Counted from the stretch's first letter, positions 12,389-23,524 are shown. The stretch: 64,000 nucleotides of DNA from Trametopsis cervina (GCA_022385755.1 MU278359.1:687859-751858), one strand, 5' to 3'. Notes: generated by a model not told the origin, from the sequence alone. Numbers and translations: made by a program.

Positions 12389-12786
12389 ACACTCTAATAA
12401 TCATATTTATGAGGGTCTACCCAAGTTGTACCAATAACTCATGGCAGTAAGCTGTTCACTGTATTCCATAACTCCTCTTTCGTTCATCCTTCGCAGTATA
12501 TACGTATCTCAGCACGCAGATGGACATATTTTAGTGGGCTTTGTGTCGAACGCTTTGTCTGTATATCTTATATCCGCATTCAGTCGCTTTTTATGGTTGG
12601 TTCGCAGTGTAATATATCCTAATCGTTCGGGTTGTCTACCTTCATGACTCGTCATCCTTGCCAAGTGTACCTCGCACGACAAACATTGTGAACCCAAGCA
12701 ACCCAAGCGCCAATAGATTTGTGAAGCTGATGATACTTTTTGTTACATAATGAAGAATCAGGCAGAAGCATCGCCACTCGGCTGAT
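12389..12786. other. Convergent intergenic region
   Basis: A 398-nt tail-to-tail gap between the PDK1-type kinase (plus) and ILV6 (minus); both 3' untranslated regions should lie here. Nothing else seen. Confidence 0.5.
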
Positions 12787-13962
12787 CTACCCAGGGGGCA
12801 GGAGACTGGCGTCGACGCCGCTACGCTCTTCTGAAACGTCCTCCGAATCCTCAGGAGTTTTGAATGGTGAACGAGGCATGGCCATGAGACCTATTGCTTC
12901 CAATGAGTGTGTAATCAATGAACTGGGTTTCTAAACTACACACCTGTCCTAGCGGACTCAAGTAGTCCGTATGGCTTCAACAGAGCCAAGAACGCTTCCA
13001 CTTTCGATGTTTTCCCGCTCATTTCTACGATAACGCTGTTCTCACTGACATCCACGAGGCGAGCACCGAATTGCTCTGCCAATACGGATATCGAACGGAG
13101 GTGCTCATTTCTGAGCCGCAGGAGTTCGGTGGGCGTCAGGGGTGCCAGGCTAGACGTGGTGTCTTGTTCTGCTTGGGCCGACTGACCATGTGCGCTGCGC
13201 TCAATCTGGTGAACCAGATTGACCTCGCGTTCCAACTTCCGGCGAGGCTCGTGCGTCGGTCCACCGTGATACTGATCCTCGACGTAGTCCGGGCCAAGGA
13301 TAGAAACCTTTGCCAGGAGTAGCTCACGCTGGATGCAGTTGGTGTCTGTGTAGTCTATCACAGCCCAAACAGGGACCTACAAGGCCTCAGCAAACAATGG
13401 CATGCAGCAAAGGTAGACGTACCAGATCTTCCAGTTGCCTACGGGCTTGCTCGACGACTCCGTCCTGGCCGCGAAGTATGATGCACATACGACTCAGGTC
13501 ACGAATCTCAGTGCGGCATACGACTAATGAATCGATGTTGAAGCCCCTTCCAGCCAAAATTCCAGAGACACGGGATAACACTCCAGGCTCATTTTGCACA
13601 AGACAGTTAAGAATATGCCTAATGTTTCAATCGCATTGAGTACAGCCCTCGGTAATATGTGTAGAATTCAATTATATGACTCACTTCTTGAACGGCTGCA
13701 AGCTTGGGGGAGGGGTGTTGTAGAGTATATTAGTAACGGCCTCTTCGGCTGTGCGAGAACGTGGCAGGTCCATCGCAGGCAACGGCGGCGGCCTGGCCCG
13801 GTGCACCTGCTTGTATTCGAGAGCAGAAGTTGAGTCGTCGATGGGCCGGGGAGGTCTGGGTATCTGGTCGGACTCATTGAGCCAACGGCGGCTCAAAGAA
13901 AACGAGCGAGCAGTAAACGGGACAGCTCTTGAACGAGCACGGAAGGTGATGAGAGCAGCCAT
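12787..13962 (-). CDS. ILV6: Acetolactate synthase regulatory (small) subunit, 336 aa
   Basis: Exons 13962-13685, 13618-13423, 13376-12944, 12890-12787. Regulatory subunit of acetohydroxyacid synthase, which binds the catalytic Ilv2 subunit in mitochondria and confers valine feedback inhibition in branched-chain amino acid synthesis. The first ~30 residues (MAALITFRARSRAVPF...) are Arg/Ser-rich and lack acidic residues, fitting a mitochondrial targeting peptide. The ACT domain begins around residue 93: HILNCLVQNEPGVLSRV, then GFNIDSLVV and DLSRMCIIL. The C-terminal ALS domain includes VIDYTDTNCIQRELLL and FGARLVDVSENSVIVE. The short last exon gives RTGLMAMPRSP and ends VDASLLPPG, a conserved fungal C-terminus. 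That match is why I place the third intron at 12891-12943 rather than stopping at the in-frame TAG near 12936. Confidence 0.95.
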
Positions 13963-14337
13963 GGTCGTGGGGAGTGAGCTGCTCACTGGAGAACTCCAAG
14001 CCATCCCTTCAAAAGAGTCATTCGCTGCTAGGAACGAATAGGCGCTGTTATCACGTGGTCGCGTCGTACCTATAACACCCTCTGTCCTAATTGGAAACAA
14101 CTGGCACCCATGCACAGGATACCAACCACTCAGACTGCTCCGTACTACCATTCTGCATTATCTTCCGCCGTCGCTATGAGGTGCATAAGAGTCATCACCT
14201 CCGCAATACCGATTCTACGTGCTCAAAGATGAAAAACTTGAACCTTAAATATCCGGTGTATGCCCACGCTCCGCAAGTATGTTCATCGCTGCCCATCAGC
14301 TACTTTTCTTAATAAGACGCTCTCAGTGGATTAGGTT
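13963..14337. other. Divergent promoter region, ILV6 / BTB gene
   Basis: A 375-nt head-to-head gap between ILV6 (minus) and a BTB-domain gene (plus). It contains ATCACGTGG at 14049-14057 (a CACGTG E-box-like core). No ORF of interest; it should serve both promoters. Confidence 0.5.
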
Positions 14338-15511
14338 ATGTTCAGTACACCAACACAGGACGTAACTACACACAACCCGAGCATGATGTCGGACGGTCAG
14401 GACTCACAGAAGGTTTCTGCGGTCGTCCCTGAAGGTGCGCCGGACGATTTCGCCGGGCTGTACGCTTTCCTTGAGCTTGCTCGACCTCCGGACGATGTTG
14501 CTGACGGTGCCGCGTCCTCTCAAACATGTAATGTAGGTCAAGATCTGCCACATATCAAACAATCGCCTGTCTTCAACCGTGAGGCCAAGCTCGACAGCAC
14601 TCCCCCTGACGTTACCATTGCTTGTAAAGATGGTACAATCTTCATGGTGCACTCCTATCGCCTCCTTGCCTCCTCAGACAACCACTTCGGGGGCCTTTTA
14701 CCGTTTGGCGACCGTCCGCCTTCTGACAAGAAATCTCTAAGCCTCACCGTCGACGAGCCATATGATGTCCTCAATGTCGTGCTACACACAGTATATGGCA
14801 TGTCGTGCGATGCGCACCACCCCTCGATCGATTGTCTCTCCAGATCGATCGACGTGTTCAAGTATTGCGGGCTCCCTCTGCGGCGCTATCTTTCACAAAA
14901 CGGCAGCCCTCTTTATACCACCATTCTTAACCATGCCGTCGCCAATCCAGTGGAGATTTACACAATCGCTGCATCTCACAGCCTCGAAGACCTCGCCATC
15001 GCATCGTCTCTGTATACCCTTGATATCAGGCTTAACGAAATCCCAGACGCGATGGCAGACCGGATTGGTACATTCTATTTGCAGAGGCTGCATAAGCTGC
15101 ATGGCCTGCGGATGGAACACTTACAGCGGCTGTTAAGTCGTTCAGTTCCCTATCACGAGGAAAAAGCTTGGTGTTCTGCAGAAAAGAGGGAGGAAGTGAG
15201 CAGTGCTGTACATGTGGCGGCAATCCAACTGTTCTATAACGCTACACCCGGTGTGTGTGTTTATCAACGGCTATATACTGCATCTCAACTTTCGATTTAC
15301 CCTTCCATGGCCTGCCTCTAGCAATCACTCGTGCAACTATAGAGACGACCATATCGAGTGTTGCGGACTCTGTCGACTGCCCCGATTGCAAACAAACCAT
15401 AGCGTTGTATGGCAGGGAGCTCGGCACTGACTGGTCGCTGTTTGGCGTGAGATCCCACCTTTTGATCTCGTGGTTTTATCGCTAACTTTGGCCTACCAGC
15501 GAACCATCTGA
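14338..15511 (+). CDS. BTB/POZ-like protein with CPDC motif, 349 aa (copy 1)
   Basis: Exons 14338-15250, 15322-15446, 15500-15511. Residues ~80-190 look like a BTB/POZ fold: DVTIACKDGTIFMVHSYRLLASS, then LTVDEPYDVLNVVLHTVYGMSC. A helical region follows (NPVEIYTIAASHSLEDLAIASS, FYLQRLHKLH), and a C-terminal motif DCPDCKQTI that could bind a metal. A second copy lies at 38347-39449 on the other strand, with matching domain order, matching intron positions at the ATPG codon and before the end, and the same terminal micro-exon. That last exon is only 12 nt and encodes Arg-Thr-Ile-stop in both copies, which is why I accept it. Function is unknown. In many BTB proteins the domain recruits cullin-3, but no cullin-binding evidence is visible here. 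The first ATG is used; an ATG 16 codons later is also possible. Confidence 0.82.
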
Positions 15512-16454
15512 ACCAGAGTCGCAATGTTATGCCAGTGATAATTATCGCTGGTAGCTCGCACGGTTTACGCCTCCAGATCTTCTATGATTCTTCTATGCCG
15601 AAAAATCTTGAGATGATCGCACAGAGTATTCGGGTTCGAATGTGTATATGTACAACCGCACGTGCATCGTGTATCGATATCACCAGTCTATGAGTAACCT
15701 CAAGCTTCCTGCTGCAGTTTTTTTTTTGCCTGATCGTCCTCTCCTGACAGCTATCTCTCATCCATGAAGGTAGAGCTCATTGAGACGCATCCTTTACCTG
15801 CCGACCTGTTCATGACTGGTGTACAAGCTGTCTCACGGGCTATCTAACATTGCAGGATCCGCCTTATCACAGGTGAGCACGTTCTGTTCATGCTTCTGCG
15901 TGACCTCAAAGATGGAACAGACGTCTGACTGCGCAAGTCGATCCAGACACGGATCGAAGGGCTCACAGCAAGTACAGGATCCGCTGGATCCCAGCATGAG
16001 AGATCTGCCCTTGGATGTCACCAGCCAGCTGATCACCCTCGATTACACGAACGATGATCCGTGTAATATAACGAGATGCACGCCTTTGAACACCGTTCTC
16101 CTTACGTGAACTTCTCTACATAAGGCCGCGACAATCTGGAATACGTTACCTCAGCGAAGGCGGCTCTCGGGTTGTCATCAGCGGAATCGCACGCGAGGCA
16201 TTATTTGTACGTCAACGATCTTCTTGTTAGACAGGTGGCAGCGGTAGCTCTGGCCATGGCTCCGTACTATTCCCTGCCTGTGCGTCTCGCTCTAATTGCC
16301 CCAAAAACGGTTCCCCAAGGGCTCACAGTCTTACGTTGCCATTGGCCGCGTTGAGGGCAGAGGCTTTTATCAAACGCGCGAGATTGCCTCCGGTATACTA
16401 GCTACTTCCATCTGCCCTTCGCCACTCTGAATCGTTATTCACCAAAGTGCCGAC
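15512..16454. other. Intergenic, no gene recognised
   Basis: About 0.94 kb before BTB paralog A. It contains an 11-nt T run near 15719-15729 and some short ORFs without family signal (for example 15819-16109). The promoter of paralog A should be at the right end. Confidence 0.45.
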
Positions 16455-18417
16455 ATGCAGAACGTCGAGCTTCACATTGTCGACTGGTTCGATGGAGGTC
16501 ACACCCCAGAGTCATCCCAGCTCCATCTGCAGCCCGACCTCGATAATCCTGCGCAGGAGACCTTGAACATAGATCTGATAAACTGTAGCAATGATGGCAC
16601 ACCCGCCGCAAACGAGACGAGCACATCGTCAATATCGCGTACAAACGATGCAGGTCCCGAAGCTGTGTCCCCCCAGCCAGAGCCGGAGCAGTCCGGTGGC
16701 GAGGCGAGACCGGTCTTAAAGAATGAAAAGGCAGCACTAAAGGAGAAAAGACGAGCTCGACGAATGGCGAGACAACTGGCTGAGCGGGAAATAGCCGAAC
16801 AAAAACGAGAATTGGTGGAACCGCAAGCGGCCTCCGATACATTGGATCCTGCTGCTGGTGTACCAGGACTGGGATCCCCTGATTTGGGTGATAACGGAGA
16901 GGTGAACCTGGTGAACGCCAACACGGAAACTCAGAAGGCTGAGGTGGTGAAGGCGCAGAGCTCGGACGAGAATCACTTCGAAGCCTCCGCCCTCGCACGT
17001 ATGTCGTCCTATTTCGTTCCATGCACTTTCTCACTGACTTTATTACAGAACTAGAGCCATCCTCGCACCCGGTGCGGACTACTTACATCAACCGTCAAAA
17101 CCAACTCCAGCAGGAGACTTACGCGCTAGCCGCTGAGAGGTCTGGCGATGAAGAAGTGAACCTGGTGAAGACCAACACCGAAGTCCCTGAGAGTCACCTT
17201 GTGCGAGCAGAGGATTCGAATATGAATATTCTCGAAGCCCCCGTACTCGCACGTACGTTATCCTAGCGTCGTGTAGTTCTCTCCTGATCTTAGCACAGAA
17301 CACGGTTTCTCGTCGAACCTGATTTGGGCGGCCTTCATCAACTGTCGAACGCGACTCCTGCAGGAGGCTGTCAGGGACTCCGTTCTCAAGGGAAAGTTCA
17401 ACGATGTCGAAATCCATGCCTACAGTCAGAGAAGCAAACGTGGTGGAGTCTCTACACCTATAATTGTTCACGCCAGGACTTCCTTCTTAGAGGCGTCATC
17501 GCCTGTGCTGAAAGGTGCGTATATTTCCCTCAACGAGCTCCATCGCGTATTTAACTCCATGGTAGAACTATCCAGAGTTGAAAACCGCACCACTCGGTTC
17601 ATTCCTACAGCCGCGTCAGACTATGACTACGAGGACGATAGCGATCTAGAGGATATCGAAGACGATGATCGAGACAGTGAAATATCAGACATTGCCTCAA
17701 ACGCGTCTTCCTTCGATATCCTCTTAGATTCAACAGATCGTCCGCCGCAGGCAGCTCGCGAAGGAGACGCACGCGTAGATCATCCCGCTAGTCATCGAGG
17801 CACAGGTACCCCAGTAATGTTTATGCATGATATAGCTGCGAAAACGTCAGTTATGTCACGTATTCTTACAGTGCGACCTTCTATAACTTCTCTTGTGTGC
17901 AGGTGGCAAGCACTGTTGCTCTACCTATACAACGACCGAATCTCGTTCGCTCCGCTCAAGTCTCGTTTGCCGAAACTCCAGTCGTCAAACGATAGAGCCG
18001 TCTGTTCTCCGAAATCGATGTACAGGTTGGCGACGAAGGTGAGCACGCTTCGCGTATTGTGTATAGGTTTGACAACCCATTTATACCCAGCTCGAGCTTG
18101 ATGAACTGAGAAAACTCTCGGAGAGCGCAATCATTGAGGATATCTCAGCTGAGAACATTGTGGAAGAACTCTTTAGTGATTTCACTCGACGGTACGGCGA
18201 CACAAGCCTGTCCTTGCAACTGTATCTGAAGGGTTTTTGCAGATATCCTGACATCCTTAGTCGCGAAGTCGATTTGTTTACCAAATATGCATCCCAGCCG
18301 GAAGTACGAGACAAGCTCAACCAGTTTTTGAAAGACGTCGCAGTAGGGAAGCTACCTCATGGACAGATCGTGCTCACCGCACTGTTCGATCACCTCCTCC
18401 CTCCTATTACTCCCTGA
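16455..18417 (+). CDS. Acidic-insert BTB protein, paralog A, 551 aa
   Basis: Exons 16455-16998, 17049-17252, 17299-17514, 17566-17845, 17903-18038, 18091-18191, 18243-18417. The N-terminus (~180 residues) is charged and disordered, with a Lys/Arg/Glu coiled-coil-like stretch. Exon 3 holds the first half of a BTB-like fold (LLQEAVRDSVLKGKFNDVEI, then VHARTSFLEASSPVLK). Exon 4 is an acidic linker (DYEDDSDLEDIEDDD, DSEISDIASNAS). Exons 5-7 hold the second half: WQALLLYLYNDRISFAPL, CSPKSMYRLATK, LELDELRKLS, ENIVEELFSDFTRRYPDIL. The Agaricomycete BTB family usually reads SPKSMYRLADKLGLDEL here, so this half is the surer call. Exon phases are 1,1,1,2,0,2; the shared exons match paralogs B, C and D. 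Exon 2 appears to be an internal duplication. Role unknown; ubiquitin-ligase adaptor is a guess. Confidence 0.82.
16870..17380 (+). repeat. Internal exon duplication in BTB paralog A
   Basis: The end of exon 1 (EVNLVNANTE ... SDENHFEASALA, then a phase-1 intron) resembles the end of exon 2 (EVNLVKTNTE ... DSNMNILEAPVLA, then a phase-1 intron). The start of exon 2 (YINRQNQLQQETYA) resembles the start of exon 3 (FINCRTRLLQEAVR). So exon 2 looks like a tandem copy of the junction between the N-terminal tail and the BTB start. B and C lack this extra exon. Confidence 0.6.
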
Positions 18418-20137
18418 GTTTTCTCACTTTGAGTCGTCGGCCTGCCAATATGTCTACTGCCCGTCCATCGAATGTACTTGTAGACTTTAATGAGCCAGCG
18501 TGAAATGACCAACAAATACTATCGTAGTACGAGACTGCAGGGTTCGACTAACATCCTCAGGTTTGCGCGAGCCGTTTAACGCGCGGATGGAGAAGTTGTG
18601 CCCGTTGTCATGATATTGAAGGGCTTTCGTGCATTTCTCAACACTAGACAGATGTGCGAGCGCAGAGGTATACTGAATTGCATTCCGTCGAACAGGAGCG
18701 GGCTATGCTTACGGGAATGCGTCTGGTGGTGATGCACGTGCTTTCGCCTAAACCTCCGTGGTGCAACCGCCGACAGTCTGGCTGTCTCCACCATCGCCAG
18801 CATGGACCAGTTAAACGCAAATAGAGGAGTCAGTTATTCTGGGACTTCGTGATGCTATGTGTAGCAAGGTCTACACCAGAAGAGGCTGATGAGTGCGCCA
18901 GTGATGCTCATACTCGATGTCCACTCACCTGCGTGAGTCTGTGTTCTTCATTTGCTTGGCCTCGCTACTGACACTCTTGTTAGACGACCTGAGCGAGGAA
19001 GCAGGGCTTGGCGGGCATTACTATCGTTCTGTTTACTGCGTTCGATGCACCTTCTGAGATCATTCTGGACTTCATGCGACTCGATGTATTCCAGGCTAAT
19101 GCACGATTTTCGAAAACCCAACCAGGCCTCGCCCTCCAGCAAATAGAAAATAAGGCAGGTAGCTATTCCATGTCATCCTGGTTCCTTTATGCGTACGTCG
19201 GTCACCACTTGCCATGTGTTCCTTGCCATGTATTCCACTACTCGTAGCAGATGCGGCGTGGTTGTAGCATATCCTACACGTGTCGTTTGCCTTGCACATT
19301 ATTACGCTCAGCCTCTCATACCCTAGGTACCAATATCTGCGGACCATAGTATTTCATAATATCCAGTACCAGTGGTCGAAGTCGATGAGCAGGGAGGGAA
19401 CCCTGGTTATAAACTCCTCCGGAGCTTATATCTCATGTACCCGGGTACGCAGAGCCTGCTTCACTGATCAACGAATTATAGAAAAGGCAAGACTCCGGAT
19501 TACCGTACTACCTCAAGCTGTAACCCAAAGCGCGCGCGAACTGGCCGGCCGCCACCGCGCGTACCGCGTCGTCTTCTTATACAGTATGTCGACTTTCCAA
19601 CATCGTTTTCGAGAACCATACATCGGTTGTGATCTTTACGTGGGTTGCTCATTTTAACATCAGCCGGACTGACAGCCATGCGGCATTCGCGAGGACGGCT
19701 TTGGCCGTGGGACATGAGTACGTCCCATCGGTATCTTTCGTACTTGCTGTTTGACCATTGACCAATCGCTCTCTTATTTCCCGGTGTTAATTGGCTTAGA
19801 TAATTTCCGTGCACACCCATCAAACAGGTTGCTGTCGATTCAATTGCTATCAGCCACGTGTGGGGAAGAATCCATATCTCAGAATACGCATTTGGTCAGG
19901 ATTACCCGCTTATAGAAGCAGCCACTCAAGCCACGGACGTGTTCCCTTCCGTTATATTCGCTACCGAACGTTGTATACTGGCACTTAGCGCAGCATCCTG
20001 CAATCCGTTTGTTATCATGAACCTGGCTGTACTTCTTATGCCTGTACGTCTTCAGTCTTATTCCTTACATCTAACATTGATTGAACGATTTTACAAAGCT
20101 TTTGTTGGGACCGTTGGTGTTGCCACGACCGCCAAAG
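18418..20137. other. Intergenic between BTB paralogs A and B
   Basis: About 1.7 kb. Short frames exist (for example around 19008-19170) but show no family signal and no convincing splice structure. The 3' end of A and the promoter of B should lie here. An additional 5' exon for B cannot be excluded. Confidence 0.4.
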
Positions 20138-23100
20138 ATGGCGAAGGAGCGTCCTGTGACAAGTGCAGCGAACACCTCGCGGTCCACGTCCACGCCGCAG
20201 AAACCTGCCACCACAACGCAGTCTTCAGGCGCAGACGCAGAGAAACAAGCAACAGCTCAATCGGCTAGGCGTGCTTCTACGAATCCAAGCTACATTCTCA
20301 GCGCGCAGGAAGCCAATGAGTGGGGGGAGGTAGCGGACCAGTTAAAGCAAGTGAAACGGGCGAACGTTGCCGTGATAGACAGCTCTGTTAAGCTAATCAA
20401 CCCGGCCACTGCTGCTGGTGACGTGTTATACATGAAAGAGATGCAGGCGATGAAAGACGCGCAGCACAAGAAACAGCTGCAGGCGATGAAAGACGCTCAG
20501 CACAAGAAGCTGCAGCAGACGCAACCCGTGCCAGTCAAGGACGAGTTGAAAGCGGGGGTAGATGGACCTGTTAAGGAGCAGACAAAGAAAGAGCAGACGC
20601 CGGTCAATACAGTGCCGCAAGTCCAGAAAGAGGCGAACGAGCAGAAAGAAGTGAAGGGGCAGAAGGAGGTAAAGGTAGAGGAGACAAAGGCTGATCTAAA
20701 GGTCAAGGCAGTGAAGGAGACGAAGAACGAAACAGCGATGAAGGGGAACGATCCAATCGCGGAGAAAGAGGTGAAGAGACAGAAAGGGGTAAAGGCGGAG
20801 GAGTTGATCAAGGTAGACGGGCCGGTTAAGGGAAGAGAGGCGGTTAAGGGAGAGGAAGTGGTCAAGGCAGAGGAGGCGGGTAAGGTGGATGAATCGAAGG
20901 CTGAGACAGTCGTCAAGGCAGGGAAGGAGACGAGTATCGAGAAAGGGACAAAGGGTCATGAAGCGATCGTGGAGAAAGACGTGAAGAGTGAGAAGAAGGT
21001 GTGTGATGGTAGATATTGACGGACAGCCAAACCTGATGCGAAGGCGTCTGGACAGATAGAGAACGAGACAAACACGAAGACAAACCAAGAGGCTCTGCTG
21101 GTCAAGGAGGCAAAGACAAAGGAAGAAGTAGAGGTCGCAAAGGAATTGGGGGGAAGCCCGAACGGAGCAGCCGCAGAAGTTCGAAGTGCCGGCTCACCAT
21201 CACAAGTGGCAACGAAGACAGCTGAAGGCGATTTGAAGGTGAGTGACGACTTCAAGTTTTCGAGCCAAACGCTGATGATTAGAATGTGGTTCCACACAGC
21301 TACGTACCGAGGATCTCGAGCCACCAGTGGACACAGAAGTTCCAGCGGGCGAGACGAGCAAGGAAATAGTCCCTCCGTCGAATGAGCAACTGTCCAACGC
21401 CTCAAAAAAGGCTGTCGATCAGAACGATATCATGGAGCATACGATGGTGAGCAATGAACTACATTAATACGAAATCGAGTGCTTACATCTCGCTGGAGGA
21501 CAACTCGAAAGCAAATACTACGTCCAGCCCAGAGCCCACAGGCACTTCTATAGGAGAACGCCCCAGTCCTTTGCCTGCGGTCAACCTGATTGCGCCCGTG
21601 GAGACAGCAGAAAACGCGACAGTAGTGGCTGGTATGAAACCGGCAACAGTTGATCTTCAGGACATCGCACTGACGTTTAGCCGGGATTTCATAGATATCG
21701 AGACAGATGAACGGCCAGTCCCTGTATCAGCGAAGTGCTCAAGTACACCAAGGACGGCTGATGAGATGGTCCTGGAGTCGATCCAGCCCCAGCCGCAAGC
21801 CAACCTCGATAATCTCGCGGAGGAGACGTCAGACCTAGAACCGACAAAGCATATGCACGATACACCGTCGATGCTGAATGAGAAAGACGCCGGCCTTGAA
21901 GCCATGTTGCTAAGGCTGGACCAGCTCGCTGCCAAATGGATTGTAGTAGAAGACCACATCAATGCTAAACGAGAACAGGCCGAACGAAGAAAGGCCGAGC
22001 GGAAGAAGGCTGTCCAAGAACGGGCCGCATTGCAAGACGTACCCGGGATATCGCATCCGACTACGGCCAGTAACGCAGGGGCCGAAGTCATTGAAATGGT
22101 TGGCGACGGAGAGGTGAAGCTGCTTAAGACTGAAATGGAAGTTCCTGCGAGCCAGAAAGCTGAGGCCGTGGAAGCGCCGGGCTCGGACACGGATCTCCTC
22201 AAAGCTACCGAGCTCACACGAGGTGGGTTATCCTATTTCGTTTCATGTACTTCTCCCCTGACATTGGTGTAGAACTCAATTCCTCCTCGAACCCGATGTG
22301 GGCAGACTTCATCAAGTGTCGAGATCGGCTCCTACAGGAGGCTGTCACAGATTCTATTCTCATGGGAAATTTCAATGATGCGGAAATTCACGCCTACAGC
22401 CAGAAAAGCAAACACGGCACAGTCTCCATACCTATAGTCGTTCACGCCAAGACGTCTTTCTTAGAGGCGTCTTCGCCTATACTGAAAGGTGTGTGACGTC
22501 TTTCTTCGACGAGCAATATCGCGTGTCTCAACTTCATTGCAGAACTGTCCAGAGCTGAGAATCGCACTGCTCGGTTCATTCCTACAATCGCGTCAGACTA
22601 TGACTACGAGGACGACAGCGATCTAGAGGATATCGAGGACGACAGTGATCTAGAGGATATCGAAGATGATGATCGAGACAGTGAAATATCAGACATTGCC
22701 TCAAATGCATCTTCCTTCGATATCCTACTAGATTCAGCGGAGCATCTGCCGCAGGCATCTCGTGAGGGCGACGCACGCGTGGAGGATCCCTCTGGTCCTC
22801 AAAAGACTGATTCTCCGGTCATCTTTATGCATGATGTAGCTGCGAAAACGTGGGTTGCGTTGCGTGTTCTTGCATTGGGATGCTACATGACACGTTCACA
22901 GATGGCAGGCACTGTTGCTCTACTTGTATAACGACCAAATTTCGTTTGCTTCCCTCAAGTCTCGTTCGTCGGATTCCCAATCGCCAAACACTTGCTCGCC
23001 AAAATCGATGTACAGGTTGGCGAAAAGGGTGAGATAGCATACATCGCACGATATATATCGGGTGACTAACTGGTCTATGTCTATGCTTAGCTTGAGCTCG

Positions 23101-23416
23101 ATGAACTGAGGAAACTTTCAGAGAGCGCGATAATCAATGATATCTCGGCTGATAATATTGTAGAAGAACTCTTCAGTGATTTCACTCGGCGGTACAGTAA
23201 TACGAGCCTCTCTTTCACGTAATGTCTAACGGCTTTTACAGATACCCAGATATCCTTGCACACGAAGTCGATGTGTTTACCAAATATGCTTCTCGACAGA
23301 TTGTACGAGACAAGCTCAACGAAACGTTGAAAGATGTCGCACGTGGAAGACTGCCTCATAGAGAGATTGTGCTCGCCGCACTGTTCGATCACGTACTCCC
23401 TCCCATGAAGCACTGA
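20138..23416 (+). CDS. Acidic-insert BTB protein, paralog B, with Lys/Glu-rich N-terminal extension, ~946 aa
   Basis: Exons 20138-20998, 21056-21238, 21300-21446, 21499-22222, 22273-22488, 22543-22849, 22902-23028, 23091-23191, 23242-23416. The last five exons are a close relative of paralog A: LLQEAVTDSILMGNFNDAEI and VHAKTSFLEASSPILK, then an acidic linker with a tandem repeat, WQALLLYLYNDQISFASL, CSPKSMYRLAKR, and FTRRYPDILAHEVDVF. The first three exons add a ~400-residue extension very rich in Lys, Glu and Val, with a short tandem repeat. Introns 20999-21055, 21239-21299 and 21447-21498 keep the frame open in phase 0 throughout, which is why I join the extension to the BTB part. Two separate genes remain possible, with the BTB gene starting near the ATG at 21454. 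The start at 20138 is the best-placed ATG but upstream exons cannot be excluded. Confidence 0.68.
20444..20506 (+). repeat. Two 27-nt near-identical repeats in BTB paralog B
   Basis: Copies at 20444-20470 and 20480-20506, 36 nt apart start to start, differ at one base (a synonymous third position, gcg/gct). They encode QAMKDAQHK twice, with a short KQL spacer. This suggests recent slippage or unequal exchange in the charged N-terminal extension. Confidence 0.85.
22611..22664 (+). repeat. Tandem 27-nt duplication in the acidic linker of paralog B
   Basis: Copies at 22611-22637 and 22638-22664 differ at two third-codon positions (c/t and g/a) and encode DDSDLEDIE twice. Paralog A has the unit once at the matching place. 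The linker therefore varies in length by whole acidic units. Confidence 0.88.
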
Positions 23417-23518
23417 GTTTGGCTTGTTTATCTGCCGGTCTGTCGAGTGTCTGTTCATTAAATGTACCTGTACATCGCGGGGCTCCCGCTACGCCAATAC
23501 GAGTTTTACTGTACCACT

Positions 23519-23524
23519 TATAAA
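23519..23524 (+). promoter_or_regulatory. TATA-like element
   Basis: TATAAA about 130 nt upstream of the ATG of the zinc-finger-like ORF at 23656. It could belong to that gene; only position and sequence support it. Confidence 0.3.

Noticed and set aside
12936..12950. ILV6 ending at the in-frame TAG right after ESARTG
   Set aside because: A GTGTGT donor and a downstream exon restore the conserved fungal ILV6 C-terminus in phase.
15630..15660. GGTTCGAATG, resembling a tRNA T-arm
   Set aside because: The flanks do not pair into a cloverleaf.
20426..20916. Long minus-strand frames opposite the K/E-rich exon of paralog B
   Set aside because: They are antisense shadows of a low-complexity exon (AAG/GAG repeats read as Leu/Ser/Phe-rich peptides).
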